NCBI RefSeq assembly: GCF_024448955.1
Contig: NZ_JAMOIH010000001.1
Span: forward strand, 62,001 to 126,000
DNA from: Stutzerimonas stutzeri
Lineage (GTDB): Bacteria > Pseudomonadota > Gammaproteobacteria > Pseudomonadales > Pseudomonadaceae
Length of the DNA: 64,000 nt
Direction of reading: 5' to 3'
The notes beneath the pieces are model-generated. The model was not told the origin of the DNA. It searched no databases and saw only the letters and a list, made by a program, of their open reading frames with translations. Positions 8,603-16,196 of the stretch are shown piece after piece; the first letter of the stretch is position 1, and every line of letters starts with the position of its first letter. The position numbers were made by a program, and so were the translations under genes.

Positions 8603-9589
8603 TCAGAACCAGGCAGAAAGCGTCAGTGAACCGAACTGATCGTGCTCGTCCTGGCCATTGAACTCACGGGTCCGCCATACACTGGCGAATGCCAGTTGCC
8701 AGCTGTTCCAGGTCAGCGCCACGCCGGCCTTGGCATCACCGACCCACTCGCGGTTGTCGACCGAATGGCTGCTCTTGAAGGTGTTGCCCTCCAGCAGCAT
8801 GTTGTGGGCCATGTAGCGTCCTTCGAGGTTGGCGAAAAGACTCCAGGCGAACCCGCCGCCCTGATCGAAGAACATGCTGCCACTCTGCGCGGGCGCCACC
8901 GCCGGGATACTGAAACTGCGCGCCAGGCCCTGACCGATACGAACGCCCAGGCCGGCGGAACCGTAGGTGTAGAGATTGCCGAGCGCGACGCCGGCGCTCG
9001 GCCCGTATTCCATTTCCAGCCCGGCGAAACGCTGCTGCAGCCACCAGCGCTTCTGGTAGCCGAGGTTGACGAAGGGCTCGTTGCGCAACTGATTGTCCCA
9101 ACCCCTGGGCTCGTCGCTGTCGGTCGCATCATGCACCCAGCGCTGAATCCGCTTGCCGCCCGCAGCCGGCCCGACCACACCGACATCGAGGTGCAAGCCA
9201 CTGGCTTCACGCCAGCCCTCGTGCTGTGTATCGGCAAAGAGCGACATTCCGGCGAACAACAGGCCGGCATAGGGCCGATCGTCCTCGATCAGCGCGGCTT
9301 GCTCGATCTCGTTGGGCGTGTAGATCTGATGCCCAAAGCGATAGGCCACGTTATCGACCTCCTCCGCCGCCCAACCCGGCATGGACCCAGCGAACCCGCG
9401 CGTCCAGTGATCGGCCTCGGGCTTGAACGAGCGCATCAGCTCGAAGCCGTTGGTGTAATGACCGTCACTACCGGTGGCGATGATGTCGTTCTCGATCTTC
9501 AGCGAATACAGATCCGCCTGGCTGACGAGAGGAACACAAGCGACAAGTACGGCGAGGGAAATACGAGTACGCAAATGCGGGTTTGCCAT
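8603..9589 (-). CDS. lpxR: LpxR-type lipid A 3'-O-deacylase (DUF2219)
   Basis: A 328-residue outer-membrane beta-barrel with a signal peptide (about 1-25, ending SQA). The N-terminal strand carries the family signature KIENDIIATGSDGHYTNG, with Asn34 and Asp35 at the position of the Ca2+/active-site residues of Salmonella LpxR. GVVGPAAGGKRIQRWVHD contains a candidate catalytic His at 153, followed by GWDNQL. The chain ends in Phe, as barrels do. LpxR removes the 3'-acyloxyacyl chain from lipid A in the outer leaflet. Activity on this organism's lipid A is inferred. A strong AAGGAG site precedes the ATG. Three 12-base tandem repeats lie upstream. Confidence 0.85.
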   Translation of the reverse strand: MANPHLRTRISLAVLVACVPLVSQADLYSLKIENDIIATGSDGHYTNGFELMRSFKPEADHWTRGFAGSMPGWAAEEVDNVAYRFGHQIYTPNEIEQAALIEDDRPYAGLLFAGMSLFADTQHEGWREASGLHLDVGVVGPAAGGKRIQRWVHDATDSDEPRGWDNQLRNEPFVNLGYQKRWWLQQRFAGLEMEYGPSAGVALGNLYTYGSAGLGVRIGQGLARSFSIPAVAPAQSGSMFFDQGGGFAWSLFANLEGRYMAHNMLLEGNTFKSSHSVDNREWVGDAKAGVALTWNSWQLAFASVWRTREFNGQDEHDQFGSLTLSAWF

Positions 9590-10062
9590 GGCCCAGCTCC
9601 TTGGTTACATGCAACAGGAAATGTATCTGCATGTTTTAGAGCCGGGCGTTTACCGAAACGTTCACCGACGCGTTTAGCGCGCATCTGCAGCGGGTGAGCC
9701 GGCTCCGAGGCTAGGGTCTGTTCCCGTTTCGTCGCGGCCGCGACGGAGCCAGTTTTGCGCGAGACAAGGCCGCGCCCGTTCCCGGCAGGATTGCGGCATT
9801 CATCCCATCCATGGGGATCGCACGAGTCGCGCAGTTTGGTCGTTCCAAATAAGCGACGAGTAACGCCGTATCGCGCAAAAACCGGCCCGTCCCTTCGGGT
9901 GGGGCCGCCTAGGTTGCGCGCCAAATGCCGCCATGCGGCGTTGCGGGACTTGGCTGGGGAGCGACGCGGCCGGCACGGCCTCGACGCCCCGGTACATGCG
10001 GCGCGCATATAGCCTGCGGATGAATCTCCACAGACCTAGCCCATGGTTCGAAAGCTTCACTG
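9590..10062. other. Non-coding block between lpxR-like gene and phoX
   Basis: This 470-base stretch has three parts: the lpxR promoter side with tandem 12-mers, a 16-base perfect palindrome (CGTCGCGGCCGCGACG at 9730-9745), and a GC-rich block with small inverted segments around CCCTTCGGGTGGGG. Short overlapping frames on both strands have no start signals or recognisable families. The block reads like an intergenic repeat or a decayed element, but I cannot show copies elsewhere in this window. Confidence 0.45.
9647..9682. promoter_or_regulatory. Three tandem 12-base repeats upstream of lpxR-like gene
   Basis: CGTTTACCGAAA, CGTTCACCGACG and CGTTTAGCGCGC follow one another with exact 12-base period. 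Read toward the gene they give TAAACG-N6-TGAACG-N6-TAAACG, about 60-95 bases upstream of the ATG. Evenly spaced half-sites close to one helical turn apart are typical of response-regulator binding sites such as PhoP-, PmrA- or ColR-type boxes. Which regulator is involved is not determined. Confidence 0.4.
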
Positions 10063-12024
10063 TCAGGTGCCGATAACGCCTCCGTCATCCTTGGTGATGA
10101 GCACCGTCGAGGAGCGCGGGCGAGTCTTGCCGTCGCTGGCCGGAAAGCTCAGCTCCGGGTGCTGCACGTTGATCCACATGGCGCGGTAGTCCGGGCTCCA
10201 GGTGATGCCGGTGATCTCGCAGCCGCGCGGGCCGACCAGAAAACGCCGCACCTCACGAGTCCGTGGGTCGGCGCACAGCAGCTGGTTGGTGCCCATCGCC
10301 TGCATCGCTGACTCCCCGTCGCCATAGTCCGTCTCGATCCACAACCGGCCGGCATGATCGAACGCCAATCCATCCGGCGAGGAAAAGATGGCGCCGTTGA
10401 TGGTGCCGGTGAGGTTGGCCGGTACGGGCTGACCGTTCGCGTACTTGGCGCCGGGACGTTCGCCAGCCAGCAGGAAGATCTCCCAGGTGAACGCCGTCGC
10501 GGTCGGGTCTCCGCCCTCCTCGTTCCAACGCAGGATCTGCCCGTGCAGGTTGTTCGGGCGCGGGTTGGCCTTGTCGGTCGGTTGCTTCACGCCCCGGCCA
10601 TCGTTGTTGGTCAGCGTCACGTAGACCTCCCGGCTGTGAGGATGCACCGCCACCCACTCCGGACGGTCCATGGGCGTCGCTCCGACGTGATCGGCAGCGG
10701 CGCGTGCGTTGAGTAGCACCTCGGCCTGATCGGCGAAACCATTCTCGACGCTCAAGCCGTTTTGCCCGTGCACCAGCGCCAGCCACTCGCCTCTGCCGTC
10801 GTCATTGAAACGCGCCACATAGAGCGTGCCGCTGTCCAGCAGCTCGCGGTTGGCCTGATCGGCACCCGCCACGTAGCGCCCGCTGGGCACGAACTTGTAG
10901 ACGTACTCGCCCTTGGTGTCGTCGCCCGAATAGAAGGCCATGCGGCCATCCTCCCCCAACGACAACACCGAGCATTCGCGGCAATAACGACCAAACGCGG
11001 TGCGCTTGACCGGCGTGCTCTGCGGATCGAACGGATCGACCTCGACCACCCAGCCGAAGCGGTTCGGCTCGTTCACGTGGCCGTTGTGGGGTTGTGAAGG
11101 ATCTGGCGTGGCGTTGAAGCGCGAGTCGGCGGTCTCCCAACCGTAGAGCTTGCTCAGACCCTCGCCGGCAACGCCGTAGCGCTTGTGCGAGACGCGCGTG
11201 GCCAGGTCCGCGGTGTCGTGGTTGACGAAGTAGTTGTGCCAGTTTTCCTCGCACACCAGATAGGTGCCCCACGGCGTGAAGCCGCTGGAGCAGTTGTTCA
11301 GCGTGCCGATGATCTCCCGCCCGCTCGGGTCAGAAGCCGTCTTCAGCGCGTCGTTACCCGCCAGCGGTCCGCTGACTGCCATGGGCGTCAGCGCCGAGAT
11401 ACGCCGGTTGTAGCGCGACGGCATGACCCGCTGCCACTGACCCTGCGCATCCTTCTTCACTTCGATGACGCTGACGCCGTGGGCCGCCTGTTCCTTGCGC
11501 ACTTCCTCCAGCGGACGCTTACCGGCGGTGAGCGTCATGCCGTTGGGGTGCAGCGGCGGGTTGACGTACTCGTGGTTGATCACCAGCAAACCGTGGTTGT
11601 TCGGGTTTTCCGGAAAGGGGAAGAAATGCATGCCGTCGTGGTTGTCGCCAGCCTGCTTGAGCTGGGCCTGCCAATCGTCGCTGGCGTCCGGGTTCCACTC
11701 GGGTGCGTCGGCCATGACCGCGTCACCCCAGGAGAAGAAGGTCCGCGCGCTGTAGCCGGGGGCCACCTGCACGCTGTCGAATGCCGGGTCGAGTTGCGTG
11801 GGAATCCCGCTGAAGCCGATCAGCGAATCAGACTGTCCGGCGCTGCGGCAGGCGCTCAGGCTCCCGCCGAGAAAGCCGAGCGCGGCCAGGCCAAGGCTGC
11901 CCTTGAGCATGTTCCGACGGCTGCGATCGACCAGTTGCCCCAGCGAGGTGTTGGCACTGGGATTGATGGCCTGATCGTCGAAGGCGGAAAGGTTGGCGTG
12001 AAAACTATGAAAATCCTGTTTCAT
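10063..12024 (-). CDS. phoX: PhoX-type alkaline phosphatase, Tat-exported
   Basis: A 653-residue DUF839/PhoX-family phosphatase, which hydrolyses phosphomonoesters using Ca2+ and Fe3+. A twin-arginine signal (RSRRNMLKG, Arg36-Arg37) follows a long n-region, as is usual for PhoX, and the hydrophobic core ends in SLSAC, so a lipidated Cys59 is possible. Family stretches include GMHFFPFPENPNNHGLLVINHEYVN (a motif continuing past this point), NCSSGFTPWGTYLVCEEN and DGLAFDHAGRLWIETDYGDG. I take the ATG at MKQDFHSF rather than an upstream TTG. It is the last gene of the receptor-phytase-exbB-exbD-tonB-phoX operon, 34 bases after tonB, and would release phosphate from the products of phytate breakdown or from other esters. 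Confidence 0.93.
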   Translation of the reverse strand: MKQDFHSFHANLSAFDDQAINPSANTSLGQLVDRSRRNMLKGSLGLAALGFLGGSLSACRSAGQSDSLIGFSGIPTQLDPAFDSVQVAPGYSARTFFSWGDAVMADAPEWNPDASDDWQAQLKQAGDNHDGMHFFPFPENPNNHGLLVINHEYVNPPLHPNGMTLTAGKRPLEEVRKEQAAHGVSVIEVKKDAQGQWQRVMPSRYNRRISALTPMAVSGPLAGNDALKTASDPSGREIIGTLNNCSSGFTPWGTYLVCEENWHNYFVNHDTADLATRVSHKRYGVAGEGLSKLYGWETADSRFNATPDPSQPHNGHVNEPNRFGWVVEVDPFDPQSTPVKRTAFGRYCRECSVLSLGEDGRMAFYSGDDTKGEYVYKFVPSGRYVAGADQANRELLDSGTLYVARFNDDGRGEWLALVHGQNGLSVENGFADQAEVLLNARAAADHVGATPMDRPEWVAVHPHSREVYVTLTNNDGRGVKQPTDKANPRPNNLHGQILRWNEEGGDPTATAFTWEIFLLAGERPGAKYANGQPVPANLTGTINGAIFSSPDGLAFDHAGRLWIETDYGDGESAMQAMGTNQLLCADPRTREVRRFLVGPRGCEITGITWSPDYRAMWINVQHPELSFPASDGKTRPRSSTVLITKDDGGVIGT

Positions 12025-12058
12025 CAATGACTCGTTCGGCAAATGGATCTGCTGCGCA

Positions 12059-12910
12059 TCATTGGATGCGGTAGTGGAAGGTGTTCTTCACTTCGGGGAC
12101 GGACACTGAACGCCCGTCGATGACACGGGGCTGATAGCGAAAGCTCTTGGCGGCGGTGAGCGAAGGCCGGATGAACAGCGGATGGCAGTCATCCAGCGCC
12201 TTCGGATTCTCGATCCGCCCCTGTGGGTTGACCGAATAACTCACGGTGCAGGTGCCTTCGATACCCTTGTCCAGCGCACGTTGCGGGTAGGCTGGCGCGT
12301 CCTTGGCGATCGGCAGGTACTGGCGATTGGCAGCTGCGGCAGCTTCGGCTTGGCGTGCCCGTTCAGCGGCGGCAGCCGCTTCAGCCTGCGCTGCCTGCTC
12401 GCGCTGTCGCGCCTCGCGGGCCAACTGTTCACGACGCTGGGCTTCGTGCTGCTGACGCTCGGCCTCGAGCCGCTCTTGCCGCTCGCGCTCCAATTGCTGC
12501 TTGCGTTGCCGTTCTTTAACGCGCTGCTCTTCTGCCAGTCGTTCCAGTTCGGCGCGCTTGTAGGCGAGCTCGGCCTGTTCGAGCCGATGCTGTTCGATTC
12601 GCGGATCGGCTTGCGGTTCCTCGACCACGTCTCGAACCACGGTCTCGACCGGCTCCGGCTCCGGCAACGGCGTCGGCTCGGGTTCGACAGGCGGCGCGAC
12701 CACGGGTTGCGGAGCCGGCAAGCTGACCAGCTGGGTCTTGAGTACCTGTGTCGAGCTGGGTGCCGTCAGCTCCGGCGTCCAACCGTGCAACAGCAGGCCG
12801 AATACCGCCACGTGCAGCGCGACGGTCACCACCGCTGCGCTGGCATGGCTGAGCCACTGCGGCCGGGGTGCTGGATAGCTGTTGGGCAATGTCATGACCA
12901 GGCTGCTCAT
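12059..12910 (-). CDS. tonB: TonB-type energy transducer
   Basis: A 283-residue inner-membrane protein: one N-terminal transmembrane helix (about residues 25-45), a Pro-rich segment with EPEPTPLPEPEP (about 75-90), a long charged Glu/Arg/Gln coiled coil (about 100-200) and a C-terminal TonB domain containing YPQRALDKGIEGTCTVSYSV and ending NTFHYRIQ. TonB carries energy from the ExbBD proton channel to outer-membrane receptors. The coiled-coil insertion is TolA-like, but the C-terminal domain and context favour TonB. Its start overlaps the exbD stop (ATGA). It is presumably dedicated to the phytate-associated receptor at the head of the operon. Confidence 0.9.
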   Translation of the reverse strand: MSSLVMTLPNSYPAPRPQWLSHASAAVVTVALHVAVFGLLLHGWTPELTAPSSTQVLKTQLVSLPAPQPVVAPPVEPEPTPLPEPEPVETVVRDVVEEPQADPRIEQHRLEQAELAYKRAELERLAEEQRVKERQRKQQLERERQERLEAERQQHEAQRREQLAREARQREQAAQAEAAAAAERARQAEAAAAANRQYLPIAKDAPAYPQRALDKGIEGTCTVSYSVNPQGRIENPKALDDCHPLFIRPSLTAAKSFRYQPRVIDGRSVSVPEVKNTFHYRIQ

Positions 12911-13368
12911 GGCGCGGGCTGTCCGGGCGGCGCCTCGGTGATCAGGCCGAGACTCACCACGCCGCCGCGCTGCAACTCGGCGATCCCGGCCACCACGCGG
13001 CCATAATCGGCAGCGTCATCGGCGCGCACATACACCTGGGTGTCGCCGCGCTCGGCGATGATCGCCGCGACTTTCTCACGCATTTCCTCAAGGTCGATCG
13101 CGCTGTCGGTCTGGTCCTCGGCGTTCAGCTCGTTGCCCAGGTTCCAGTAGAAACCACCGTCGGCCTTCACCGAGAGCGTGAGGATCTGGCGCTCGTTCTC
13201 CGTGGGCATCGCCTCGGCCGCAACCTTAGGCAGTTCGATCTTCACGCCCTGCACCAGCATCGGCGCGGTGACCATGAAGATCACCAGCAGCACCAGCATC
13301 ACGTCGATGTAAGGGACCACATTCATTTCGGCCTTGGGGCCGTGTTTACGCTGTGGTTTGACCAGCAT
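12907..13368 (-). CDS. exbD: ExbD/TolR-family proton channel subunit
   Basis: A 153-residue protein with a short cytoplasmic N-terminus, one transmembrane helix and a periplasmic domain. The helix begins MNVVPYIDVMLVLLVIFMV; Asp22 corresponds to the essential proton-path Asp of ExbD. I choose the ATG at MLVKPQRKHG because AGGAG lies at the right distance and it falls after the exbB stop. A longer frame beginning inside exbB has no such site. It overlaps tonB by four bases. It works with ExbB to convert proton motive force into TonB movement. Confidence 0.92.
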   Translation of the reverse strand: MLVKPQRKHGPKAEMNVVPYIDVMLVLLVIFMVTAPMLVQGVKIELPKVAAEAMPTENERQILTLSVKADGGFYWNLGNELNAEDQTDSAIDLEEMREKVAAIIAERGDTQVYVRADDAADYGRVVAGIAELQRGGVVSLGLITEAPPGQPAP

Positions 13369-13381
13369 GGCGAGGCTCCTT

Positions 13382-14095
13382 TCAGGCGGCTGCGGCGACG
13401 CTGGGCGATGCGGCATGCAGGCGACGATGCAACCGCGCCTGCAATTCGTTGGCGAAGCTGTAATAGCGACTGCTCAGGGTCTGGCCACGCGCGGAGAAGC
13501 GGTTGTAAGCCATCACCGCCGGGATCGCCGCAAACAGGCCAATGGCCGTGGCGATCAGTGCTTCAGCAATGCCCGGAGCGACGGTCGAAAGTGTCGCCTG
13601 CTGCACCATGGACAGGCCGAGAAATGAATTCATGATGCCCCACACGGTGCCGAACAGGCCGATGTAGGGACTCACCGAGCCGACGGTAGCGAGAAACTGA
13701 AGACCGCTTTCGAGCCGCTCCTCCTGTTCCGCGATGGCCACGTAGAGGGTGCGCTCGACGCCTTCGATCACCGCATCCGGTGCGATACCAGGCTGGCGTT
13801 GCAGTTGGCTGAACGCCTGATAACCGGCCAGAAAGATGCGTTGCAATGCCGCCTCGTTTGGGAGCGCCTGTTCGCTGCCGTCCCGGTACAGCTGGGCAAG
13901 TTCGCCGCCGCTACGAAAGCGTTGCAGGAAGGTATTCAGCAATCGTTCGCTGCGCCGCAACGCGGCTCCTCGTTGGATGATCAGATACCAGCTGGCGACC
14001 GAAGCCAGCACCAGCGTGATCATCACCAGCTGCACCATCAGGCTGGCCTCGCTGACCAGCCCCCAGACCGACATGTGTTCGAGTGTGCTTTGCAT
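13382..14095 (-). CDS. exbB: ExbB/TolQ-family proton channel subunit
   Basis: A 237-residue MotA/TolQ/ExbB protein with three membrane helices: about residues 15-38, a second around 128-150 including SPYIGLFGTVWGIMNSFLGL, and a third around 170-195. The long cytoplasmic loop between helices 1 and 2 is typical. GGAGG precedes the ATG. It is followed 13 bases later by exbD and then tonB, giving a complete ExbB-ExbD-TonB set within a receptor/phytase operon. TolQ is the alternative assignment by sequence, but no tolA, tolB or pal is present. Confidence 0.9.
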   Translation of the reverse strand: MQSTLEHMSVWGLVSEASLMVQLVMITLVLASVASWYLIIQRGAALRRSERLLNTFLQRFRSGGELAQLYRDGSEQALPNEAALQRIFLAGYQAFSQLQRQPGIAPDAVIEGVERTLYVAIAEQEERLESGLQFLATVGSVSPYIGLFGTVWGIMNSFLGLSMVQQATLSTVAPGIAEALIATAIGLFAAIPAVMAYNRFSARGQTLSSRYYSFANELQARLHRRLHAASPSVAAAA

Positions 14096-14190
14096 AGTTT
14101 CCTCCAGGCCGTCCGACGCGACGGCCTCGTATTTGATTGCACCGGCATGACCATGCGATGACAGTCACGCCAGATATGCGGAACGACCGC

Positions 14191-16122
14191 TCAGTCCAGA
14201 CCCAATGCCTCGGCAACGGCCGCCCAGGGCAGGTACTTGTAGTTCTGTGGCCCCTCGGGCATGCGCTTGCGGCCGTCCTGCACCACCAGCATTCCGCGGC
14301 TCCAGACACCTCCGAGATTGGCCGAGGTGACCTCAAGACCGTCGGTTTCCGAAGCGCCATCGATGCCCAGCTGGGCGTTCAAGCCCACACGGAAGGCGCC
14401 GCGCACGGCGTAGGGCGCGCGGGCATCGAGCACCACATAGCTGTCGTTGCCCTGGCTGGAAATCACAAGGTAGTCAGCCTTTTCGCCCTGGTAGATCGCC
14501 AGACCTTCGATGTCGTCGTGCACCGGGCCGCCCACCCCAATGACCTTCTCCAGTACGGTCGGCGCGTCAGCACGGGCATCGAGCGTCCACACCGCGACAT
14601 CTTCCTCACCGACATACAAACGCTGGTTACGGTCGTCGGCCACGCAGCCTTCCGGCTGGGTCTCGACTTTGAAGCGACGGACCAGTTCACCGCGCGGCTC
14701 ACCCGTAACGCCATCCAAGCGGTATTGCAGGAATCGGCCGTCCTTGTCGTTGGCGATGGCGTGGATGGCGCCCTGCTCGTCCTTGAACATGCACAGGCCG
14801 TAGATATCACCGAGCGGCGTCTCGATCTGGCCGATGTCGCTCAGCCAGCCGCTGCGTTGGTCGATGGCAAACAGATGCAGACTGTTGTGATCGCGGTTGC
14901 TGGCGACGGCCAGATCGACCGGCTTGCCGCCCAGCGAAAAGCCCGAACGCACATCGACGTTGTTTAGCCGTCCCACCGACAGGTACTGCAACTGCTTGCC
15001 AGCCATGTCGTAGACACCCAGCCCGCCCTTCTTGTCGGTACCGAGCACTCGGCTGTTGGAGGGGTCGTTCGGATTGACCCAGATCGCCGGATCATCAGCC
15101 GCATCGCCCAGACTCGGCACCGGATCGGTCTGGACCTGCGCTGGCAATACCGGGATGACGGGCATCGTGGCGGACTCTTCGGGTTGCCAGTCCAGACGGG
15201 CCCTGTGCGCACCGCGCTCGTCGACCAACAACAGCTCGAGGCCGCGCTGGGTCAGCCGAGCGCTTATCTGCTCCGGTTCATCGAGCGCGTCCAACGGCAA
15301 CACCGATTGGCTGAGCCAAGCGCCGCCGTCTCGCCGATACAGATGCAACGCGCCCGTTTCCGGGTCCAGCACCAGCAGCCCGCCCGGCACCAGAGCGATA
15401 CCGGCTGCGGCTTGCGCGATGCTCCCGAAGGGCTGGCGGATATCCACCGGCTGGCGGAGCAGAGGCGCCTCCGCATCTGCGGCATAGCTCCAAACGCCAA
15501 CACCCTCCTCATTCACCAACAGCTCACCAGATTGATCGTCGACCTGGCAGTACCCGCTTTCCGGCGGCAGGCTCAGTCCGCGAACCCGTTGCGGTGCGCT
15601 CAGCGGCTGCTCGTCCACGGCAATCAGCCATTGTTCGCCGATGCCTTCTTCACCCAGCAGAAAGACAAATTCGTTGCGCGCCGCGTCCCGATACAGGCAG
15701 AGCCCCTCGATAGCGAAATCGGTCTTCGGGATATACAGCGGCTGGCTCCAGCGATGCGCTCGATCCAATCCGAGCAGTACAGCCTGCTGACGCTTCTGAT
15801 CGATGGTGGCGACCAGCAAGCCGTGCTCGCCTGCGCGGTGATCGAGCCCTTCGAATCGGCCCTTCAACTGGCTTAGCAGCTGGCCTTGGGCATCGAACAA
15901 CTGCAGCCCGCGGGCGTCGGGGCGAATCATCAGCTGATCGGCGCCCGGCCAGAAACGATCATCGTGCACGAGCTGGGCGTTTTCCGCTTCCACTACGGCT
16001 GCCCCATCGGCAAACGCAAGGTTCGGTACCGTCGAAGGCTGCTCGTCGCGCCCGGCCGTCTGGCAGGCTGCCAGCGCAATGCAGAGGCTCAACAGCAGAG
16101 GTTTATGCAAGGTTACGTTCAT
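14191..16122 (-). CDS. Beta-propeller phytase, outer-membrane lipoprotein
   Basis: A 643-residue 3-phytase-like protein. A lipoprotein signal peptide ends in IALAAC with the lipid-modified Cys at residue 20. The C-terminal half (about 310-640) is a full beta-propeller phytase domain with the family's Ca2+ and phosphate-binding stretches: DAADDPAIWVN, RLNNVDVR, ETQPEGCVADD, YVGEEDVAVW, HDDIEGLAIY and GIDGASETDGLEV. The N-terminal half looks like a second, degenerate propeller, as in the tandem-domain phytases. The reaction is Ca2+-dependent removal of phosphates from myo-inositol hexakisphosphate at neutral pH. It follows the TonB-dependent receptor gene by 74 bases and precedes exbB. Confidence 0.93.
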   Translation of the reverse strand: MNVTLHKPLLLSLCIALAACQTAGRDEQPSTVPNLAFADGAAVVEAENAQLVHDDRFWPGADQLMIRPDARGLQLFDAQGQLLSQLKGRFEGLDHRAGEHGLLVATIDQKRQQAVLLGLDRAHRWSQPLYIPKTDFAIEGLCLYRDAARNEFVFLLGEEGIGEQWLIAVDEQPLSAPQRVRGLSLPPESGYCQVDDQSGELLVNEEGVGVWSYAADAEAPLLRQPVDIRQPFGSIAQAAAGIALVPGGLLVLDPETGALHLYRRDGGAWLSQSVLPLDALDEPEQISARLTQRGLELLLVDERGAHRARLDWQPEESATMPVIPVLPAQVQTDPVPSLGDAADDPAIWVNPNDPSNSRVLGTDKKGGLGVYDMAGKQLQYLSVGRLNNVDVRSGFSLGGKPVDLAVASNRDHNSLHLFAIDQRSGWLSDIGQIETPLGDIYGLCMFKDEQGAIHAIANDKDGRFLQYRLDGVTGEPRGELVRRFKVETQPEGCVADDRNQRLYVGEEDVAVWTLDARADAPTVLEKVIGVGGPVHDDIEGLAIYQGEKADYLVISSQGNDSYVVLDARAPYAVRGAFRVGLNAQLGIDGASETDGLEVTSANLGGVWSRGMLVVQDGRKRMPEGPQNYKYLPWAAVAEALGLD

Positions 16123-16196
16123 GGTTATTCCATTCAGCAGCCGCTGGCCGACGCCGCCCTGTCAGAAACAGGTCGGTATCGGGGCGGCGAAAGGGA

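Noticed and set aside
9499..10060. Overlapping open frames in the lpxR-phoX gap as small genes
   Set aside because: Arg- and Pro-rich translations in several frames, no ribosome-binding sites, and they run across palindromic non-coding sequence.
13382..14095. ExbB gene as tolQ of the Tol-Pal system
   Set aside because: The operon lacks tolA, tolB, pal and ybgC and instead contains a receptor, phytase and a protein with a TonB C-terminal domain.
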